64,000 nucleotides of DNA, taken from positions 737,508 to 801,507 of the forward strand of contig JAHBYI010000001.1 of NCBI GenBank assembly GCA_019636035.1. Reading direction: 5' to 3'. A model generated the notes under the pieces. It was given only the letters and a program-made list of their open reading frames with translations, was not told where the DNA came from and did no database searches. This stretch comes from Candidatus Paracaedibacteraceae bacterium (lineage in GTDB: Bacteria; Pseudomonadota; Alphaproteobacteria; Paracaedibacterales; Paracaedibacteraceae). Position numbers and translations under genes: made by a program. This document shows, piece by piece, positions 34,445 to 43,342 of the stretch; position 1 is the stretch's first letter; every line of letters starts with the position of its first letter.

Positions 34445-36253
34445 TTACTCTAATCCTTGATCCTTTACATAATCACCGGGTGCTTCTGCAATAACGTCTT
34501 TCTCAGCAATGTGAGGAGCTGGGACTTGTTTTCCTGCATAGGTTTCCATCCATGATTTCCAGGATGGCCACCATGATCCGGTGTGTTTTTCAGCGTGATC
34601 AAGCCAGTCTTCGGCTGTTTTATAGAACTTGTCTGCTTCCATGAAATAATACTTATTCTTGGCCGGGTGATTAAAGACACCGGCTACATGTCCTGATCCG
34701 GATAAAACGAATTTTTCTGCATTTTTGACGGCTTGTGTTAGCGGGTAAACGGCTTTCCACGGTGCAATGTGATCATCCAGAGCAGCCATGATAAACATAG
34801 GTAAATCAATGGTTGTAAGGTCGACAGGTACGTCTTTAACCTTAATGCCGCCACCAGGTTTGATCAATTTGTTATCCAGATACATGTCTCGCAAGAATTG
34901 GGTATGCATGGTGGCCGGCATGCGGACGGCATCACCGTTCCAGTGCAACATGTCAAAGGGCATAGGTTCTTTGCCCATGAGGTAGTTATTGACATAGAAT
35001 GACCAAATGAGATCGTTTGACCGCAAGAGATTAAAGGATTGCACCATGGCATTCCCTTCGAGGTATCCTTTTTTCTTAACATGAGCCTCGAGTTTTTTCA
35101 GTTGTTGTTCGCAGACATAAACTAAAAGACCGCCTGCCTCCTTAAAATCAATGGGGGCAGCAATAATGGTTACGGCATCAAATGGTTTTTTCTTTTTGGC
35201 CTTTAAATACGTCAAGAGGCTGTTAAGGAGAACACCCCCTGTGCAATACCCAATCGCATTAATTGATTTTTGTTTGGTATATTTCAACAGAAAATTGAGG
35301 GCTTCGTTGACGCCGTCTAGGACATAATTCGAGAGCGTTTTGTCAGCGTGCCATTTGTCAGGGTTAGCCCATGAAACCATATAGAGCGTAAACCCTTGGT
35401 CAACAGCCCACTTAACAAAGGAATTTTCTGGTTTTAGGTCAAAAACATAAAATTTATTAATCCATGGAGGGATAATAAAGATTGGTTTTTCATAAACAGT
35501 TTTTGTGGTGGGTAAGTATTGGATCAGCTCTAGGTATGGGTTACGGTAAATCACTTTTCCTGGGGTTGTTGCGATATCACGCCCCAGCTGCAAGGCTTCC
35601 ATATCCGTCATTTTGATGTTAAAGGATCCTGTGGCAGAATCTTTTAAGAAGTTCTTGAATCCTTGGATTAGATTTTCTCCCTTGGATTCATAGGTTTCTT
35701 GGATCACATCCGGATTGGTTAGGGGAAAGTTGGTGGGGGACATGGCGTCAATAATTTGACGCGTATAGAACTCAAGTTTACCGTAGGTTTGCGGATCTAA
35801 GTCGCCAACCTGTTGAATGACGTTCTGCAAGAGTTTGGCGTTAATCAGATACACCTGTTGCATAAAGAAAAAGGCCGGGTTTTTTTGCCAAATCTCATTT
35901 TTAAACCGTTTATCCCGAGGATCAAGTTCGATGATCGGATGGGCTTCTTGTCCGCGTAGTTGCTGAGATACTTCCTTCACAATGGCCATAATATCGCGCA
36001 AATGTTCTTTTTGAAGTTCGATGATTTGATCCGGTTTCTCAGCGAGTTTTGTTGCGACCTTTGTCAGGGTATCTTGCACAACCTCAGGATCAAAGATTGT
36101 GACAACACCTTTTGAGGATTGTTGTGGTTTCTGTTGCCAGAAATTGAGCCATGTCTGTTGATTTTTCTCAAGGACTTTTCCCCAGATTTCCTGCCATTCA
36201 CGGTTCATTTCTTGGTAAAGTTCTAAAGGTGATTCATTCTTTTGTGCTGACAT
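34445..36253 (-). CDS. phaC: Class I poly(3-hydroxyalkanoate) synthase PhaC
   Basis: 602 aa. N-terminal PhaC_N domain, then an alpha/beta hydrolase with the lipase-like box IGYCTGGVLL (nucleophile Cys), Asp in AALDDHIAPW and His in GSGHVAGVFNHP. Polymerises 3-hydroxyacyl-CoA to storage polyester granules. No phaA, phaB or phasin adjacent; hbd at 42235 makes a related (S)-3-hydroxybutyryl-CoA but not the (R)-substrate PhaC uses. Divergent from the lipoprotein gene with 43 bp between. Confidence 0.93.
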   Translation of the reverse strand: MSAQKNESPLELYQEMNREWQEIWGKVLEKNQQTWLNFWQQKPQQSSKGVVTIFDPEVVQDTLTKVATKLAEKPDQIIELQKEHLRDIMAIVKEVSQQLRGQEAHPIIELDPRDKRFKNEIWQKNPAFFFMQQVYLINAKLLQNVIQQVGDLDPQTYGKLEFYTRQIIDAMSPTNFPLTNPDVIQETYESKGENLIQGFKNFLKDSATGSFNIKMTDMEALQLGRDIATTPGKVIYRNPYLELIQYLPTTKTVYEKPIFIIPPWINKFYVFDLKPENSFVKWAVDQGFTLYMVSWANPDKWHADKTLSNYVLDGVNEALNFLLKYTKQKSINAIGYCTGGVLLNSLLTYLKAKKKKPFDAVTIIAAPIDFKEAGGLLVYVCEQQLKKLEAHVKKKGYLEGNAMVQSFNLLRSNDLIWSFYVNNYLMGKEPMPFDMLHWNGDAVRMPATMHTQFLRDMYLDNKLIKPGGGIKVKDVPVDLTTIDLPMFIMAALDDHIAPWKAVYPLTQAVKNAEKFVLSGSGHVAGVFNHPAKNKYYFMEADKFYKTAEDWLDHAEKHTGSWWPSWKSWMETYAGKQVPAPHIAEKDVIAEAPGDYVKDQGLE

Positions 36254-36296
36254 GATACACTTCTCTTAAGGGTTCATATTTTCACTGTAACGACAG

Positions 36297-36569
36297 ATGT
36301 TTAATAACAGATTAACACATTTTAATAAAAATTTACCAATTTATGGTGGTGTTTTGGGTTTGCTTATCATTTTGCAGGGGTGTGCTGATACGCCGGATGA
36401 TGAAAAGTACTCTAAGATAGAAGGTCGTTTTCCTAAACTTGTTGATGTTCCCGATCGCCCACATGCGTTGAGTGCTCGTGAGATTGACCAAAAGAAGCAT
36501 CAATTGGATGCGGATCGCCATGAGGCTGAGAAACTCGCTGAACAAAACCATCAGATGGCAATGAAATGA
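36297..36569 (+). CDS. Small lipoprotein
   Basis: 90 aa. Lipobox LIILQGC (Cys ~28) after a hydrophobic segment, so a lipid-anchored envelope protein. The mature part (EGRFPKLVDVPDRPHALS, then a charged helical tail KKHQLDADRHEAEKLAEQ) matches small alphaproteobacterial lipoproteins found just upstream of other genes, with the 'P-x-L-x-x-V-P-x-R-P' motif. Overlaps recJ by 4 bp (ATGA). Confidence 0.7.
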   Translation: MFNNRLTHFNKNLPIYGGVLGLLIILQGCADTPDDEKYSKIEGRFPKLVDVPDRPHALSAREIDQKKHQLDADRHEAEKLAEQNHQMAMK

Positions 36570-38350
36570 CTTTAGTTTTTAAGCGTAATAATGACCCTCA
36601 AGACTTATTTGAGGGGCAGTCATCTGTCATGGGTCGGCGTTGGGTTCATCAAGAGGTTGACCCAAGGCATGCTTTGCAACTGGCTCAGAATCATGGTATC
36701 GGAACGTTGTCCGCATCGATTCTTTTGCGCCGTGGATTGACATTTGAGACAGCCGGGCAATTTTTGCAGCCGACTTTGCGTGATTTAATGCCTGATCCAT
36801 CCCATTTAAAGGATTTGGATGGTGGCGTTGAGCGTGTTATCAAAGCACTCCTTGACAAAGAAACAATTGCCGTTTTTGGCGATTATGATGTTGATGGTGC
36901 AACGGCAACGGCCTTGCTTCGGCGGTATTTTACGGATATCGGTGCATCTTTGCGTGTTTATATCCCTCAACGGATTGAAGAGGGCTATGGCCCAACGATT
37001 CCTGCCATGGAGAAATTAGCTCAAGAGGGGACGACAACACTTTTGATGGTGGATTGTGGTACGACGGCGTTTGACCCTTTGGGGGAAGCGAAAAATCTGG
37101 GGATGGATGTTATTGTTATTGACCATCACATGTCTCAGGCCTCTCTGCCTGTGGCAACAGCCGTGATTAACCCAAATCGATTGGATGAAGAGAGTCCTTT
37201 GACGCATTTATGTGCTGCCGGCCTCAGTTTCATTTTTATGGTGGCATTGCATCGACGCTTGAGGCAAGAAGGATGGTTTGACGGAAAGGTTGAGCCTGAT
37301 TTGCGTCAGTATTTGGATTTGGTTGCCTTGGGGACTGTTTGTGATGTGATGCAATTGACGGGGCTGAATCGTGCATTTGTTTCTCAAGGATTAAAGGTAA
37401 TGGCGCGTCGCGGTAATCCCGGGTTGCGTGCTCTGAGCGATGTGGCCGGACTTGATGATACGCCGTCGGCATACCATTTGGGATTTTTGATTGGCCCTCG
37501 TATTAATGCTGGTGGGCGTGTGGGGTGTGCTGATTATGGGTCACGATTGCTGTCGACGAGCGATGTTCTCGAAGCACAGCAACTAGCACGAGAGTTAGAT
37601 CTCTATAATAAAGAACGTCAGGCTATTGAGTCTCTTGTTCTTGAGGAAGCTATTGTTCAAGTGGAATCCAAAGGACTGGATCGCCATCCTGTTATTTTGG
37701 TTGGGCAAGAAGGGTGGCATCCGGGGGTGATTGGTATTGTGGCCGGACGATTGAAAGAGCGATACAACCGTCCAACGTGTGTTGTTGGTTTTGATGGTGA
37801 TATCGGGAAGGGATCCGGGCGATCGATTGCGGGGGTGAACCTCGGTACTGCGATGCACGTGGCGGTGCATCAAGGGTTGCTCGTGGCGGGTGGTGGTCAT
37901 GCTATGGCTGCCGGCTTTACGGTGATGAAAGATCAATTTGATGCCTTTTATGCCTTTATTCGTGATCATTTGCGACAACAGGTTGCTTGTATAGATCCTG
38001 TTCTTGAGGTGGACGGCCTCTTAATACCATCAGGGGCGACATTAGAGCTTATTCGTGAACTTAAGATGCTGGAGCCCTTTGGCAATGGCAATCCGACACC
38101 TAAATTCTGTATTCATAAAGCACGTGTTGTTTATGCTGAACCGATTGGGATTAATCATATTCGATGTGCACTTGAAGGGGAAGATGGGACACGCCTTAAG
38201 GCGATGGCTTTTCGTGCTTTAGGTACGCCATTGGGGGATGAAATTCTGTCCCGTAATAACAAATCTATTCAGGTTGCCGGTACGTTGAAGGCTGATACGT
38301 GGAATGGGCGAACAACGGTGACCTGCTTTATTGATGATGTCATGGTATAA
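36566..38350 (+). CDS. recJ: Single-stranded-DNA exonuclease RecJ
   Basis: 594 aa DHH phosphoesterase. Motifs: FGDYDVDGATATALL (I), LLMVDCGTTAF (II), VIVIDHHMS (III, DHH), VALGTVCDV (IV), then DHHA1 with GGGHAMAAGFT and a C-terminal OB-like domain. Degrades ssDNA 5'-3' in recombination and mismatch repair. Complements AddAB and ExoVII encoded here. Confidence 0.94.
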   Translation: MTLVFKRNNDPQDLFEGQSSVMGRRWVHQEVDPRHALQLAQNHGIGTLSASILLRRGLTFETAGQFLQPTLRDLMPDPSHLKDLDGGVERVIKALLDKETIAVFGDYDVDGATATALLRRYFTDIGASLRVYIPQRIEEGYGPTIPAMEKLAQEGTTTLLMVDCGTTAFDPLGEAKNLGMDVIVIDHHMSQASLPVATAVINPNRLDEESPLTHLCAAGLSFIFMVALHRRLRQEGWFDGKVEPDLRQYLDLVALGTVCDVMQLTGLNRAFVSQGLKVMARRGNPGLRALSDVAGLDDTPSAYHLGFLIGPRINAGGRVGCADYGSRLLSTSDVLEAQQLARELDLYNKERQAIESLVLEEAIVQVESKGLDRHPVILVGQEGWHPGVIGIVAGRLKERYNRPTCVVGFDGDIGKGSGRSIAGVNLGTAMHVAVHQGLLVAGGGHAMAAGFTVMKDQFDAFYAFIRDHLRQQVACIDPVLEVDGLLIPSGATLELIRELKMLEPFGNGNPTPKFCIHKARVVYAEPIGINHIRCALEGEDGTRLKAMAFRALGTPLGDEILSRNNKSIQVAGTLKADTWNGRTTVTCFIDDVMV

Positions 38351-38435
38351 TTTAGTCATTCCATTTAACCCTGATGCTTTTCAAGGGTGTATGGAAAATT
38401 TGGCTTTGTGAGTCCAGGTTTTCTGCGGTTTAGTC

Positions 38436-38484
38436 AATAATCCATACTATTTTGAAGTCCGACTTCAAAATAGTATGGATTATT
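38436..38484. repeat. 49-bp perfect palindrome upstream of the DUF4143 ATPase gene
   Basis: 24-bp arms around a single C: AATAATCCATACTATTTTGA(AGTC) and its exact complement. It lies 80 bp before the ATPase start. A degenerate second palindrome with the same arm ends (ATAATCCATAC / GTATGGATTAT) spans 38520-38566 and overlaps the start codon. Candidate operator pair. Confidence 0.8.
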
Positions 38485-38519
38485 TATGTTTTGGCTTATA
38501 AACTGCTTGTAAAGGATTT

Positions 38520-38566
38520 ATAATCCATACTATTATGAAGGTGTTGTTCAAAAAGGTATGGATTAT
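38520..38566. promoter_or_regulatory. Second palindrome overlapping the ATPase ribosome-binding site and start
   Basis: Arms ATAATCCATAC / GTATGGATTAT enclose a divergent centre. The right arm contains the AAGG ribosome-binding region and runs into the ATG at 38565, so protein bound here, or an mRNA hairpin, would block expression of the ATPase. Confidence 0.65.
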
Positions 38567-39722
38567 GTTTCAGCGACAGCGATTTTTAGAGGCTATTCAA
38601 TCTCAATTTAATATTCATGAGGTGTGCGCGCTGATTGGGCCGCGGCAGTGTGGGAAAACAACGCTGGCGCAGGAGTATGCGAAACAGAACGCAGGTGTTG
38701 TTACTTTTTTTGATCTTGAAAATCCGGAAGCCTTAATGGCTTTGCAGAATCCCTTGAGAATACTCGAGAATTTGACTGGGCTGGTTGTTATTGATGAAAT
38801 CCAACGCCTTCCGGATTTGTTTCCTGTCCTTCGTGTATTAGCTGATCGCAAGCAAGCGCGATATTTGATTTTAGGAAGTGCATCGCGAGATCTGATTCGA
38901 CAGTCCTCTGAAAGTCTGGCTGGCAGAATAGGGTACATTGAACTGACGCCTTTTCAGATTGCAGAAGGTGGTGATGAGTCTAAGCTATTGACTCGAGGTG
39001 GTTTTCCTGACTCATACTTAGCTGTTAGTGATAGAGATAGCTATAATTGGCGTAAATCTTATATTCGAACGTATCTTGAGCGAGACATCCCTGCCTTGGG
39101 GTTTAATGTGCCTCCATTAACCTTGCAGCGGTTTTGGATGATGCTTGCCCATTATCATGGTCAGCTTTTGAATATGAATCAAATTGGTACGGCAATGGGG
39201 ATATCCGGTCATACGGTCAGGCATTATCTCGAAATACTAACAGGTACGTTTATGGTGCGCCTGTTACCTCCTTGGTTTGAAAATACTGAGAAACGACAAA
39301 CAAAATCTCCAAAATTGTACATTCGTGATTCTGGCCTTTTTATGAATTTAGTGCGGATTGAGGACGCGGATCAACTTGTCACGAGTCCATTACGGGGGGC
39401 TATATGGGAGGGATTTGCCTTAGAGCAAATAATTGCCGCTCTGGAAATGGAAATGAATGAGGTATTTTTCTGGAGAACTATTAATGGTGCTGAGATTGAC
39501 CTAATGATCTTTAAGGGAAATAAACGATACGGTTTCGAATTTAAGTTTGGTGATGCGCCCAGTACAACAAGATCTATGCGTATTGCCTTGAATGATTTGC
39601 GTTTAGAGCATCTTTATGTTATTTATCCGGGGCAGCAAAACATTATTTTAGATGATCAAATAACGGCTGTCCCTTTGTCGCAAATGCTGAAAGATCAGAA
39701 CCTCTTCCCCGCGACAAAATGA
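38565..39722 (+). CDS. AAA ATPase with DUF4143 domain
   Basis: 385 aa. Walker A IGPRQCGKTTLAQEYAK, Walker B LVVIDEIQRLPDLFPVLR, sensor LILGSASRDLI, then SLAGRIGYIELTPF. The middle holds a winged-helix-like segment (MNQIGTAMGISGHTVRHYLE) and the C-terminal DUF4143 has KLYIRDSGLFM and a nuclease-like core (FFWRTINGAEIDLMI... FEFKFG). Widely spread family of unknown function, related in layout to the ATPase_2/DUF234 proteins. ATG 38565 is preferred to 38535 because it gives the family start MFQRQRFLEAI. Two palindromes precede or overlap the start. Confidence 0.85.
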   Translation: MFQRQRFLEAIQSQFNIHEVCALIGPRQCGKTTLAQEYAKQNAGVVTFFDLENPEALMALQNPLRILENLTGLVVIDEIQRLPDLFPVLRVLADRKQARYLILGSASRDLIRQSSESLAGRIGYIELTPFQIAEGGDESKLLTRGGFPDSYLAVSDRDSYNWRKSYIRTYLERDIPALGFNVPPLTLQRFWMMLAHYHGQLLNMNQIGTAMGISGHTVRHYLEILTGTFMVRLLPPWFENTEKRQTKSPKLYIRDSGLFMNLVRIEDADQLVTSPLRGAIWEGFALEQIIAALEMEMNEVFFWRTINGAEIDLMIFKGNKRYGFEFKFGDAPSTTRSMRIALNDLRLEHLYVIYPGQQNIILDDQITAVPLSQMLKDQNLFPATK

Positions 39723-39760
39723 CAAAGGTCAGGGGCGAGGGAATTTGTTAGAGTGGACGT

Positions 39761-39955
39761 ATGAATACATTATTGACTGTTTTACTTGGGATTGCTCTGT
39801 TGAGCGTGGTTGGTGCCTTGGGCTTTGGTCTGGTGACACTGCTGCGTGGTGGGGAGTTTAGTCGTAAATATTCGAATGAGGCCATGCGCTGGCGTGTTTT
39901 GCTTCAGGGTATTGCGCTTTTGATTTTTGCAATCATTCTGTGGTCAGGTCGCTGA
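39761..39955 (+). CDS. HIG1-like twin-transmembrane protein
   Basis: 64 aa, two helices (LTVLLGIALLSVVGALGFGL and VLLQGIALLIFAIIL) joined by a loop with SNEAMRWRVLLQG, the S-N-x-x-M-R-x-R-V-x-x-Q motif of HIG1/'twin transmembrane' proteins. Mitochondrial relatives support cytochrome oxidase. In alphaproteobacteria it commonly precedes the cobalamin adenosyltransferase and etfBA genes, as here. Confidence 0.75.
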   Translation: MNTLLTVLLGIALLSVVGALGFGLVTLLRGGEFSRKYSNEAMRWRVLLQGIALLIFAIILWSGR

Positions 39956-39984
39956 GGCGGCCTTGTGTTTAAGGGAAAAAGTAA

Positions 39985-40539
39985 GTGGTTCAACTGACGC
40001 GGATTTATACCCGAGGGGGCGATAAGGGCAAAACATCCCTAGGGGATGGTACCAGGGTTTTAAAATCGAACCTCAGAATGGATGCGATTGGTGCGGTTGA
40101 TGAAGCGAATTCATCGATTGGTATTGCCAGTGTTCAGGCAGACGACGTGTTGGCCAAAATCCTATATCGCATTCAAAATGATTTGTTTGATGTGGGGGCT
40201 GATTTGTGCCTGCCGGATTTGACCCAACCTGCTTTACGTATTGCTGAAACACAAGTTCTATGGTTGGAAAATCAGATTGATTATTTTAACGAATCTTTAA
40301 GCCCACTCACGTCGTTTATCCTACCGGGAGGTACTATTCTAGCTGCTTCTCTGCATCTATCACGGACAATTGTTCGTCGATCAGAGCGAGTTATTGTTGC
40401 CTTAAGTCAGGAAACTCAGCTAAATTTAGAAGTAGTAAAGTATATGAACCGATTATCGGATCTGCTGTTTGTGCTGTCTCGGGTTGCTAATAACAACGGT
40501 CAAGACGATGTCTTGTGGGTGCCGGGTGCCAATCGTTGA
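39985..40539 (+). CDS. pduO: ATP:cob(I)alamin adenosyltransferase (PduO type)
   Basis: 184 aa. Family start TRIYTRGGDKGKTSLGDGTR, then DAIGAVDEANSSIG, FILPGGTILAASLHLSRTIVRRSER and YMNRLSDLLFVLSR. Transfers adenosyl to cob(I)alamin, giving coenzyme B12. GTG start. Together with the BtuB-like receptor at the window start it implies salvage and use of cobalamin. Upstream of etfB. Confidence 0.92.
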   Translation: MVQLTRIYTRGGDKGKTSLGDGTRVLKSNLRMDAIGAVDEANSSIGIASVQADDVLAKILYRIQNDLFDVGADLCLPDLTQPALRIAETQVLWLENQIDYFNESLSPLTSFILPGGTILAASLHLSRTIVRRSERVIVALSQETQLNLEVVKYMNRLSDLLFVLSRVANNNGQDDVLWVPGANR

Positions 40540-40560
40540 TCGAGTATCGGAGGAGGGGTT

Positions 40561-41301
40561 ATGAAAGTTCTTGTCGCTCTAAAGCGTGTTGTTGATTTTA
40601 ACGTAAAAATTCGTGTCAAGCCGGATGGATCGGGTGTCGACCTCAATAACGTTAAAATGTCAATTAATCCATTTGACGAAATTGCGGTTGAAGAAGCGGT
40701 TCGCCTCAAGGAAAAAGGGATCGCAACAGAAGTTGTTGTTTGTTCTGTCGGATCAAAAGCCTGCCAAGAGACTCTCCGTTTTGCTTTGGCTTTGGGAGCT
40801 GATCGAGCAATCCATGTAGACGGCGACGATTCACCTGAACCATTAGTTGTTGCAAAAGTCCTTGCGCAGATTTGTAAGGACGAGTCACCGAGTTTGGTTA
40901 TTCTCGGCAAGCAAGCAATTGATGACGATTGTAATCAGGTCGGGCAAATGCTTTCTGCACTGTTAGATTGGCCACAAGGAACATTTATTTCTGAACTTGG
41001 TATTGAGGGGACTGTGGTTCACATTACGCGCGAAGTTGATGGCGGGTTAGAGAAAAACCAGATTTCCTTGCCGGCTGTTGTCACGACAGATTTGCGGTTG
41101 AATACACCTCGATTTGCGGCATTACCCAATATTATGAAAGCAAAAACTAAGCCATTGGCGACCCTTGAATTAAGCTCAATGAGTATTGATATAACGCGCC
41201 GTCTTGAAACACTCAAAACGATGGAACCGCCTGTTCGCCAGGGTGGCAAGAAAGTTGCTAATGTCCAAGAACTCATCGACCAAATTAAAAAGGTGATTTA
41301 A
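40561..41301 (+). CDS. etfB: Electron transfer flavoprotein beta subunit
   Basis: 246 aa. KVLVALKRVVDFNVKIRV start, MSINPFDEIAVEEAVRLKE, and LVILGKQAIDDDCNQVGQMLS match EtfB; the latter binds AMP. With EtfA passes electrons from acyl-CoA dehydrogenases to ETF-quinone oxidoreductase. GGAGGAGG precedes the ATG; etfA begins 1 bp after its stop. Confidence 0.95.
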   Translation: MKVLVALKRVVDFNVKIRVKPDGSGVDLNNVKMSINPFDEIAVEEAVRLKEKGIATEVVVCSVGSKACQETLRFALALGADRAIHVDGDDSPEPLVVAKVLAQICKDESPSLVILGKQAIDDDCNQVGQMLSALLDWPQGTFISELGIEGTVVHITREVDGGLEKNQISLPAVVTTDLRLNTPRFAALPNIMKAKTKPLATLELSSMSIDITRRLETLKTMEPPVRQGGKKVANVQELIDQIKKVI

Positions 41302-41302
41302 C

Positions 41303-42232
41303 ATGACGATCCTTATTCTTGCAGAACATGATGGTGCCTCTTTAAAAGCAGCAACCTATAATACGGTTACAGCTGCCAGTCAAATTGGCGGTGATATTCA
41401 CGTGGCAATCCTTGGAAACAAAGCCGATGGCGCGACCAAAGAAGCGACAACCCTTGCGGGTGTGAGCAAAGTCATTCAGTTTAATGGAGCTTCCCTGCAA
41501 CACGGTTTGGCTGAGGCATCCTCTAAGGCGTTGATGACCATTGCCAAAAATTATTCTCATATCTTGGCTCCGGCATCAACGTATGGAAAGAATATTTTGC
41601 CTCGTGTTGCGGCTTTGCTGGACGTCATGCAACTTTCTGATGTGATTAAAGTTCATTCGGCGGATACTTTTGACCGCCCGATTTATGCGGGGAATGCTAT
41701 TACAACCGTCAAGAGTAAAGACGCGATTAAAGTGATTACGGTTCGCCCGACAACGTTTGATCGCTGTGCAAGCGGAGGGACAGCTTCCCTTGAAACGGTT
41801 GAGTTCAATGAGGCCAGCCCCAGTAAATTTATCTCGCTTGAGGCCTCCAAGTCCGACCGTCCGGAATTAACATCGGCGCGTATTGTTGTCTCCGGTGGGC
41901 GAGCCTTAGCCTCTAAGGAAAACTTTAAAATTATAGAGGAACTTGCCGACACGCTCAATGCAGCCATCGGTGCATCGCGGGCTGCTGTTGATGCGGGCTA
42001 TGTCCCCAATGATTATCAAGTTGGTCAAACAGGTAAGGTTGTCGCCCCTGAGCTTTATATTGCCATTGGTATTTCTGGAGCAATTCAGCATTTAGCAGGC
42101 ATGAAGGACAGTAAAACCATCATTGCCATTAACAAGGATGAGGACGCACCGATTTTCCAGATTGCCGATTACGGTCTTGTCGGTGATTTATTTGATGTGG
42201 TGCCTCAGTTAACCTCTGCGTTGAAGAATTAA
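41303..42232 (+). CDS. etfA: Electron transfer flavoprotein alpha subunit
   Basis: 309 aa. The C-terminal FAD domain has RIVVSGGRAL, GASRAAVDAGYVPNDYQVGQTGKVV and LYIAIGISGAIQHLAGMKDSK-type sequence, diagnostic for EtfA. Forms the FAD-containing heterodimer with EtfB. Confidence 0.95.
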   Translation: MTILILAEHDGASLKAATYNTVTAASQIGGDIHVAILGNKADGATKEATTLAGVSKVIQFNGASLQHGLAEASSKALMTIAKNYSHILAPASTYGKNILPRVAALLDVMQLSDVIKVHSADTFDRPIYAGNAITTVKSKDAIKVITVRPTTFDRCASGGTASLETVEFNEASPSKFISLEASKSDRPELTSARIVVSGGRALASKENFKIIEELADTLNAAIGASRAAVDAGYVPNDYQVGQTGKVVAPELYIAIGISGAIQHLAGMKDSKTIIAINKDEDAPIFQIADYGLVGDLFDVVPQLTSALKN

Positions 42233-42234
42233 GT

Positions 42235-43086
42235 ATGATTAAATCGATTGCTGTTCTTGGTGCGGGGCAAATGGGGAGCGGTATTGCTCAAGTTTGCGCT
42301 CAGGCCGGCTATCAGGTGACTGTCATTGATATCTCAGAGATGCAACGGGAAAAAGCTTTGGTCGGTATAACCAAAAGTCTGGATAAATTGGTCTCAAAGA
42401 ATGTGTTAAGGATGGAGGATCAACAGGCGACCCTTTCGCGTTTGGCTTTTGCCAAAACATTACCTGGTGGAGACTTTGATCTGCTGATAGAAGCTGTCAC
42501 TGAGAATATAACGCTCAAGACTAAACTCTTGGCAGAAGCATCACAGATTCTGAGGGATGATGCCATTATTGCCAGCAATACATCCTCCATTTCCTTAACG
42601 CAATTGGCCGTTTGTACCAATCGTCCTGACAAAGTCATTGGCATGCATTTTATGAATCCTGTGCCTTTGATGCAGTTGGTTGAAGTGATCCTATCCCTGA
42701 CCACAAGTGACGAAACTTTTGCTGCAACAGCTGATGTCATTCAAGCTATTGGCAAAACAATGGTGGTGTCGCAAGATGCTCCTGGTTTTATTGTCAATCG
42801 GATTTTGATGCCGATGATTAATGAGGCTGTTTTCACGTTGTATGAAGGGATTGCAACGGCTAAAGATATTGATGCAGCCATGAAATTGGGAACCAATCAA
42901 CCGATGGGACCCTTGGCTTTGGCTGATTTGATCGGTTTGGATACGTGCCTTTCAATCATGACTGTCCTCCATGATGGTTTTAATGACAGCAAGTATCGTC
43001 CATGTCCGCTGTTGAAAAATTATGTGGCAGCAGGCTGGTTAGGGCGTAAATCCGGTCGTGGTTTTTATCATTATGACGCTTCATAA
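42235..43086 (+). CDS. hbd: 3-hydroxybutyryl-CoA dehydrogenase
   Basis: 283 aa. NAD-binding VLGAGQMGSGIAQVCA, then ASNTSSISLTQLA, GMHFMNPVPLMQLVEV (catalytic His-Glu region with NP) and GFIVNRILMPMINEA, ending GRKSGRGFYHY. Interconverts (S)-3-hydroxybutyryl-CoA and acetoacetyl-CoA. Two bp after etfA, so same transcript; the set suggests beta-oxidation or C4 acyl-CoA use. Confidence 0.94.
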   Translation: MIKSIAVLGAGQMGSGIAQVCAQAGYQVTVIDISEMQREKALVGITKSLDKLVSKNVLRMEDQQATLSRLAFAKTLPGGDFDLLIEAVTENITLKTKLLAEASQILRDDAIIASNTSSISLTQLAVCTNRPDKVIGMHFMNPVPLMQLVEVILSLTTSDETFAATADVIQAIGKTMVVSQDAPGFIVNRILMPMINEAVFTLYEGIATAKDIDAAMKLGTNQPMGPLALADLIGLDTCLSIMTVLHDGFNDSKYRPCPLLKNYVAAGWLGRKSGRGFYHYDAS

Positions 43087-43099
43087 CAAGGAAAAATAA

Positions 43100-43342
43100 A
43101 TGCAAGAAACAATCGCAAACATGACATTTGAACAGGCTTTGCAAGAGCTTGAAGTGTTAGTCCGTCGCTTGGAAGAGGGGCGTTTGCCGCTAGAAGAAGC
43201 AATTTCATCCTATGAAAAAGGGGTGGCTTTGAAATCCCATTGTCAGGCAAAACTACAAGCAGCAAAACTCAAAGTTGATCAGATCATGTTGAACCCTAAT
43301 GGTGATGTTGAGCTTAAATCCTTTGATGGTGAGGACGCTTGA
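43100..43342 (+). CDS. xseB: Exodeoxyribonuclease VII small subunit
   Basis: 80 aa. MTFEQALQELEVLVRRLEEG, LPLEEAISSYEKGVAL and CQAKLQAAKLKVDQI are the full XseB pattern. Partner of XseA, encoded about 10 kb away at 53824. AAGGA precedes the ATG; the stop overlaps the next gene (TTGA). Confidence 0.95.
   Translation: MQETIANMTFEQALQELEVLVRRLEEGRLPLEEAISSYEKGVALKSHCQAKLQAAKLKVDQIMLNPNGDVELKSFDGEDA

Noticed and set aside
34370..34445. Another copy of the dispersed element (TATAGCTG ... GGCTATAG)
   Set aside because: Only 7-8 bp at each end resemble the element; the inside does not match.
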